From contig JAKSRZ010000003.1 in NCBI GenBank assembly GCA_024403375.1, positions 1 through 52,274 on the forward strand: 52,274 nucleotides of DNA, written 5' to 3'. The notes beneath the pieces are model-generated. The model saw only the letters and a list, made by a program, of their open reading frames with translations, was not told the origin of the DNA and ran no database searches. Position 1 is the stretch's first letter. Every line of letters starts with the position of its first letter. Source of the DNA: Lachnospiraceae bacterium (GTDB taxonomy: Bacteria > Bacillota > Clostridia > Lachnospirales > Lachnospiraceae). The position numbers and the translations under genes are program-made. This document shows positions 50,630 to 52,274 of this stretch, in pieces.

Positions 50630-51625
50630 TTAATTTGAGGATGTGACAACCGTAGCTGAAATACATGCTGCACAGATGCAGGCACAAATAGCGGCATTCT
50701 GAGCCGCAATCTGAGAGATAACGGCACTTACTGCACTTACATTGCCACTCTGATTTCCGTTGTACTGATTAACAAGAAGCATACAAGAATGCATAAGCCT
50801 TGTCTTTTTGTCTATGGAAAGGATGCCATAGCCCTTCTGAGAAGAAAGGAAGTTATCGATATCCATAATATCGTTGACCACAGAGTCAAGGCTGTCAGTC
50901 ATTGTAACGGCAAGGCTTCCGAGAACTGAAAGTTCATGATGCTTACTGTATCTTCTTCCCTTGTCCTTAATTGCCTTATAAAGATTTAGTACCTTATCGC
51001 ACTTATCTGCATAATTTCCGGGTGCAATTGTAAGAACGTGAGTCAGTGTCTGCAAAGCATTCTCATCCGGTCTTATTTCAGCCTTTATGTATCTGAAGCA
51101 AGCTTCCATTTCCTCGATAAGTGTCTCATCGTCCTTTTCGGATATTGCCATAAGGCAGGCGTATATAGCGTCCTCATCAGAAGTAAGGATAGGATGCTCC
51201 TTTCTCATTTTCTTATAAAGAGCCTTTCCCCTTGCGATAACCTTTTCAACTTCCTCGTCATTCTTGATAATCTCAGCAAGGACAGCCGACGCTACAACCA
51301 GATACTCGCTGCCGAGCCATTCCTTTTTAGCCATATTGTATATTTGAGCAATACGAGCCATATATTCTGTTGGATTTTCATGAGTTGCCAATATGGCAAT
51401 CAATGCAAGCTTTACATTTCCTCTGAAGCTGGACAGAATTCCTGTCTTGGAGTCTACCAGTTCGCTGGCTTCCTTAAGCTTTTCCTTTGTAAGAATTATC
51501 TTTTTTGATGCCGCAATACTTGCCGCTACAGAGATCATATATTGATTTTCAAGCTTATAAGTTTCTTTGATTACATTTCTGTTTTCAATGTAGTTCATAC
51601 ACTGAATTCTTAATTCGTCCTTCAT
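50630..51625 (-). CDS. DUF4003 family protein
   Basis: A 331-aa cytoplasmic, mostly helical protein matching the DUF4003 pattern: G-I-L-S-S-F-R-G-N-V-K-L-A-L-I-A near residue 62, A-L-Y-K-K-M-R-K-E-H-P-I-L-T-S near 140, and L-G-S-L-A-V-T near 243. No function is known for the family. The C-terminal ~35 residues are unusually rich in Ala and Cys (A-A-I-C-A-C-I-C-A-A-C-I-S) and hydrophobic. It has its own promoter (TTGCAA, 17 bases, TATAAT) and terminator, hence a monocistronic gene. AAAGGA lies 7 bases before the ATG. Confidence 0.75.
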   Translation of the reverse strand: MKDELRIQCMNYIENRNVIKETYKLENQYMISVAASIAASKKIILTKEKLKEASELVDSKTGILSSFRGNVKLALIAILATHENPTEYMARIAQIYNMAKKEWLGSEYLVVASAVLAEIIKNDEEVEKVIARGKALYKKMRKEHPILTSDEDAIYACLMAISEKDDETLIEEMEACFRYIKAEIRPDENALQTLTHVLTIAPGNYADKCDKVLNLYKAIKDKGRRYSKHHELSVLGSLAVTMTDSLDSVVNDIMDIDNFLSSQKGYGILSIDKKTRLMHSCMLLVNQYNGNQSGNVSAVSAVISQIAAQNAAICACICAACISATVVTSSN

Positions 51626-51655
51626 ATCTGTTCCTTTCCGATTTTGATATGGTGT

Positions 51656-51684
51656 ATTATATATAATGCAACTACCCTTTGCAA
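51656..51684 (-). promoter_or_regulatory. Promoter of the DUF4003 gene
   Basis: On the minus strand: -35 TTGCAA (51679-51684), a 17-base spacer and a perfect TATAAT (51656-51661), about 30 bases before the ATG. Confidence 0.7.
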
Positions 51685-51715
51685 CCGCTTCACCTTACAT
51701 TTTTCCGTATTGATG

Positions 51716-51743
51716 TGACAATATTGTCAGATTTGTGGTAAAA
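51716..51743 (+). promoter_or_regulatory. Palindrome-bearing promoter-like sequence at the chimeric junction
   Basis: TGACAATATTGTCA (51716-51729) is a perfect 14-base palindrome. GTGACA at its left edge, then 18 bases including TGTGG, then TAAAAT looks like a plus-strand promoter with an operator. Whatever gene it served is lost, because foreign ribosomal-protein sequence starts at the -10. Confidence 0.4.
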
Positions 51744-51745
51744 TC
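51735..51745. other. Probable assembly chimera junction
   Basis: To the left is AT-rich Lachnospiraceae-type intergenic DNA. From about 51740 the frame abruptly encodes the last 33 residues of ribosomal protein L6 with Bacteroidales-type neighbours. There is no start codon, ribosome site or upstream L6 sequence. The shared bases GGTAAAAT around 51737-51744 are a plausible point of false joining. Confidence 0.75.
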
Positions 51746-51841
51746 CGCTCCTTCCGTAAGCCGGAGCCCTACAAAGGTAAGGGTATTCGCTTCCAGGGTG
51801 AGGTGGTTCGTCGTAAGGCTGGTAAGTCGGCCGGTAAATAA
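51740..51841 (+). CDS. rplF: Ribosomal protein L6, C-terminal fragment (5' end lost at junction)
   Basis: Thirty-three residues in frame, [16 protein letters not shown] then R-F-Q-G-E and a basic [10 protein letters not shown] end. This is the invariant L6 C-terminus. L6 is normally ~180 residues, so more than 80 percent is missing upstream. It is followed 18 bases later by rplR, as in the spc operon. It belongs to the foreign tail, not to the rest of the window. Confidence 0.85.
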   Translation, partial: KIRSFRKPEPYKGKGIRFQGEVVRRKAGKSAGK

Positions 51842-51859
51842 TTAAGAAAGGAATAAGCT

Positions 51860-52204
51860 ATGTTAAAGAAAATTGCACGTAGACTGAAAATCAAGGCGGG
51901 TATCCGTACCAAAATCAGCGGAACCGCAGAGCGTCCGCGTCTGAGCGTATTCCGTTCGAATGCCCAGATTTACGCTCAAGTAATTGATGACGTTAAGGGT
52001 GTTACCCTGGCTTCGGCTTCTTCGCTGAAGATTACTGACAAAATGACTAAGTCCGAGAAGGCTGCCAAGGTTGGCACCATGATTGCTGAGGCTGCCAAGA
52101 AGGCAGGCGTAGAGGCTGTGGTATTCGATCGTAACGGTTACCTCTATCACGGACGTGTACAAGCACTGGCTGATGCTGCTCGCGAGGCCGGTCTCAAATT
52201 CTAA
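51860..52204 (+). CDS. rplR: 50S ribosomal protein L18 (Bacteroidales type)
   Basis: A complete 114-aa L18, which binds 5S rRNA in the large subunit. Features: R-R-L-K-I-K near the start, [22 protein letters not shown], and the closing [21 protein letters not shown] (in short pieces). The Q-V-I-D-D and [11 protein letters not shown] phrases are typical of Bacteroidetes L18. Codon use (many GCT, GGT, CGT and GAG) differs from the AT-rich minus-strand genes before it. AAAGGA is 8 bases before the ATG. Order L6-L18-S5 is the standard spc operon. Confidence 0.92.
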   Translation: MLKKIARRLKIKAGIRTKISGTAERPRLSVFRSNAQIYAQVIDDVKGVTLASASSLKITDKMTKSEKAAKVGTMIAEAAKKAGVEAVVFDRNGYLYHGRVQALADAAREAGLKF

Positions 52205-52218
52205 AAACGAAGACTGAA

Positions 52219-52274
52219 ATGAATCGAGTTAAATCTACACAAGACTTGGAGCTCCAGGAGCGCCTTGTTGCTGT
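52219..52274 (+). CDS. rpsE: 30S ribosomal protein S5, N-terminal fragment (cut by window end)
   Basis: Eighteen residues are visible, M-N-R-V-K-S-T-Q-D-L-E-L-Q-E-R-L-V-A, matching the start of Bacteroidetes S5. It begins 14 bases after rplR, in the expected operon order. The rest lies beyond the window. Confidence 0.8.
   Translation, partial: MNRVKSTQDLELQERLVA

Noticed and set aside
51740..52274. Horizontally acquired ribosomal genes or the host's own spc operon
   Set aside because: The L6 frame starts abruptly without start codon and the proteins are Bacteroidetes-like, so a false join in assembly is the simpler explanation.
1..52274. tRNA, rRNA, CRISPR array, transposase or phage genes
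   Set aside because: No cloverleaf-like clusters, rRNA-like blocks, regularly spaced direct repeats or recognisable mobile-element proteins were seen on either strand; short elements could still be missed by eye.

Overview
The window looks like a metagenome-assembled piece of a fibre-degrading Lachnospiraceae (Butyrivibrio/Pseudobutyrivibrio-like) gut or rumen bacterium. The evidence is AT-rich intergenic DNA, strong AGGAGG ribosome sites, TTGACA/TATAAT-type promoters, CUT1 sugar transporters without their own ATPase, and many lipoproteins or anchored enzymes with Pro/Thr/Glu linkers (GH9, CE12-like, two GH5, GH10). The last ~535 bases do not belong to this organism. From about 51740 the sequence is rplF(end)-rplR-rpsE of Bacteroidales type, so the window ends in a probable assembly chimera.

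Layout. 1-1.2 kb: end of a GH9 cellulase. 1.2-8.8 kb (minus): probable operon of two zinc-ribbon ABC exporters with a DUF1854 protein between them, followed by an SGNH acetylesterase lipoprotein and a YwaF-like membrane protein. A WYL-domain regulator is divergent from it. 10.1-12 kb: anchored 5'-nucleotidase. 12.1-16.3 kb: an undescribed-looking cassette of a small protein with a RiPP-style leader, an ABC exporter, a PqqD/RRE-HprK-like kinase fusion and an S24/S26 (signal-peptidase-like) protease. 16.3-19.5 kb: clpS-clpA-aat, an N-degron pathway in one operon. 20.2-22.1 kb: tandem paralogous cysteine-motif (U32-like) proteins, then a strongly structured non-coding repeat.

22.5-35.9 kb (minus): a large carbohydrate-uptake locus. 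A 980-aa binding-protein/carbohydrate-module fusion is followed by two permeases, an NHL/TPR membrane protein, a YIP1 protein, a DUF5696 protein, two more permeases and, after a structured leader, a second binding lipoprotein. A divergent AraC regulator (36.2 kb) and GH5_4, GH5_37-like and GH10 enzymes (37.2-41.9 kb) adjoin it. A nine-base motif (ATTTATTGC) is repeated around the regulator and before the GH5 pair, suggesting a shared regulon for beta-glucan/xylan breakdown and uptake.

42-51.7 kb: YfcE-type phosphoesterase, lysA with a palindrome inside its promoter, a HAD phosphatase coupled to a serine hydrolase, a 1533-aa secreted nuclease carrying cellulose-binding-like modules, and a DUF4003 protein. 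No tRNA, rRNA, CRISPR array or transposase was seen.

Best candidates for undescribed biology: the leader-protein/exporter/kinase/peptidase cassette (12.1-16.3 kb), the NHL-YIP1-DUF5696 group inside a double sugar-transporter operon, and the cellulose-binding secreted nuclease. All function calls are from reading translations by eye; no database search was run.
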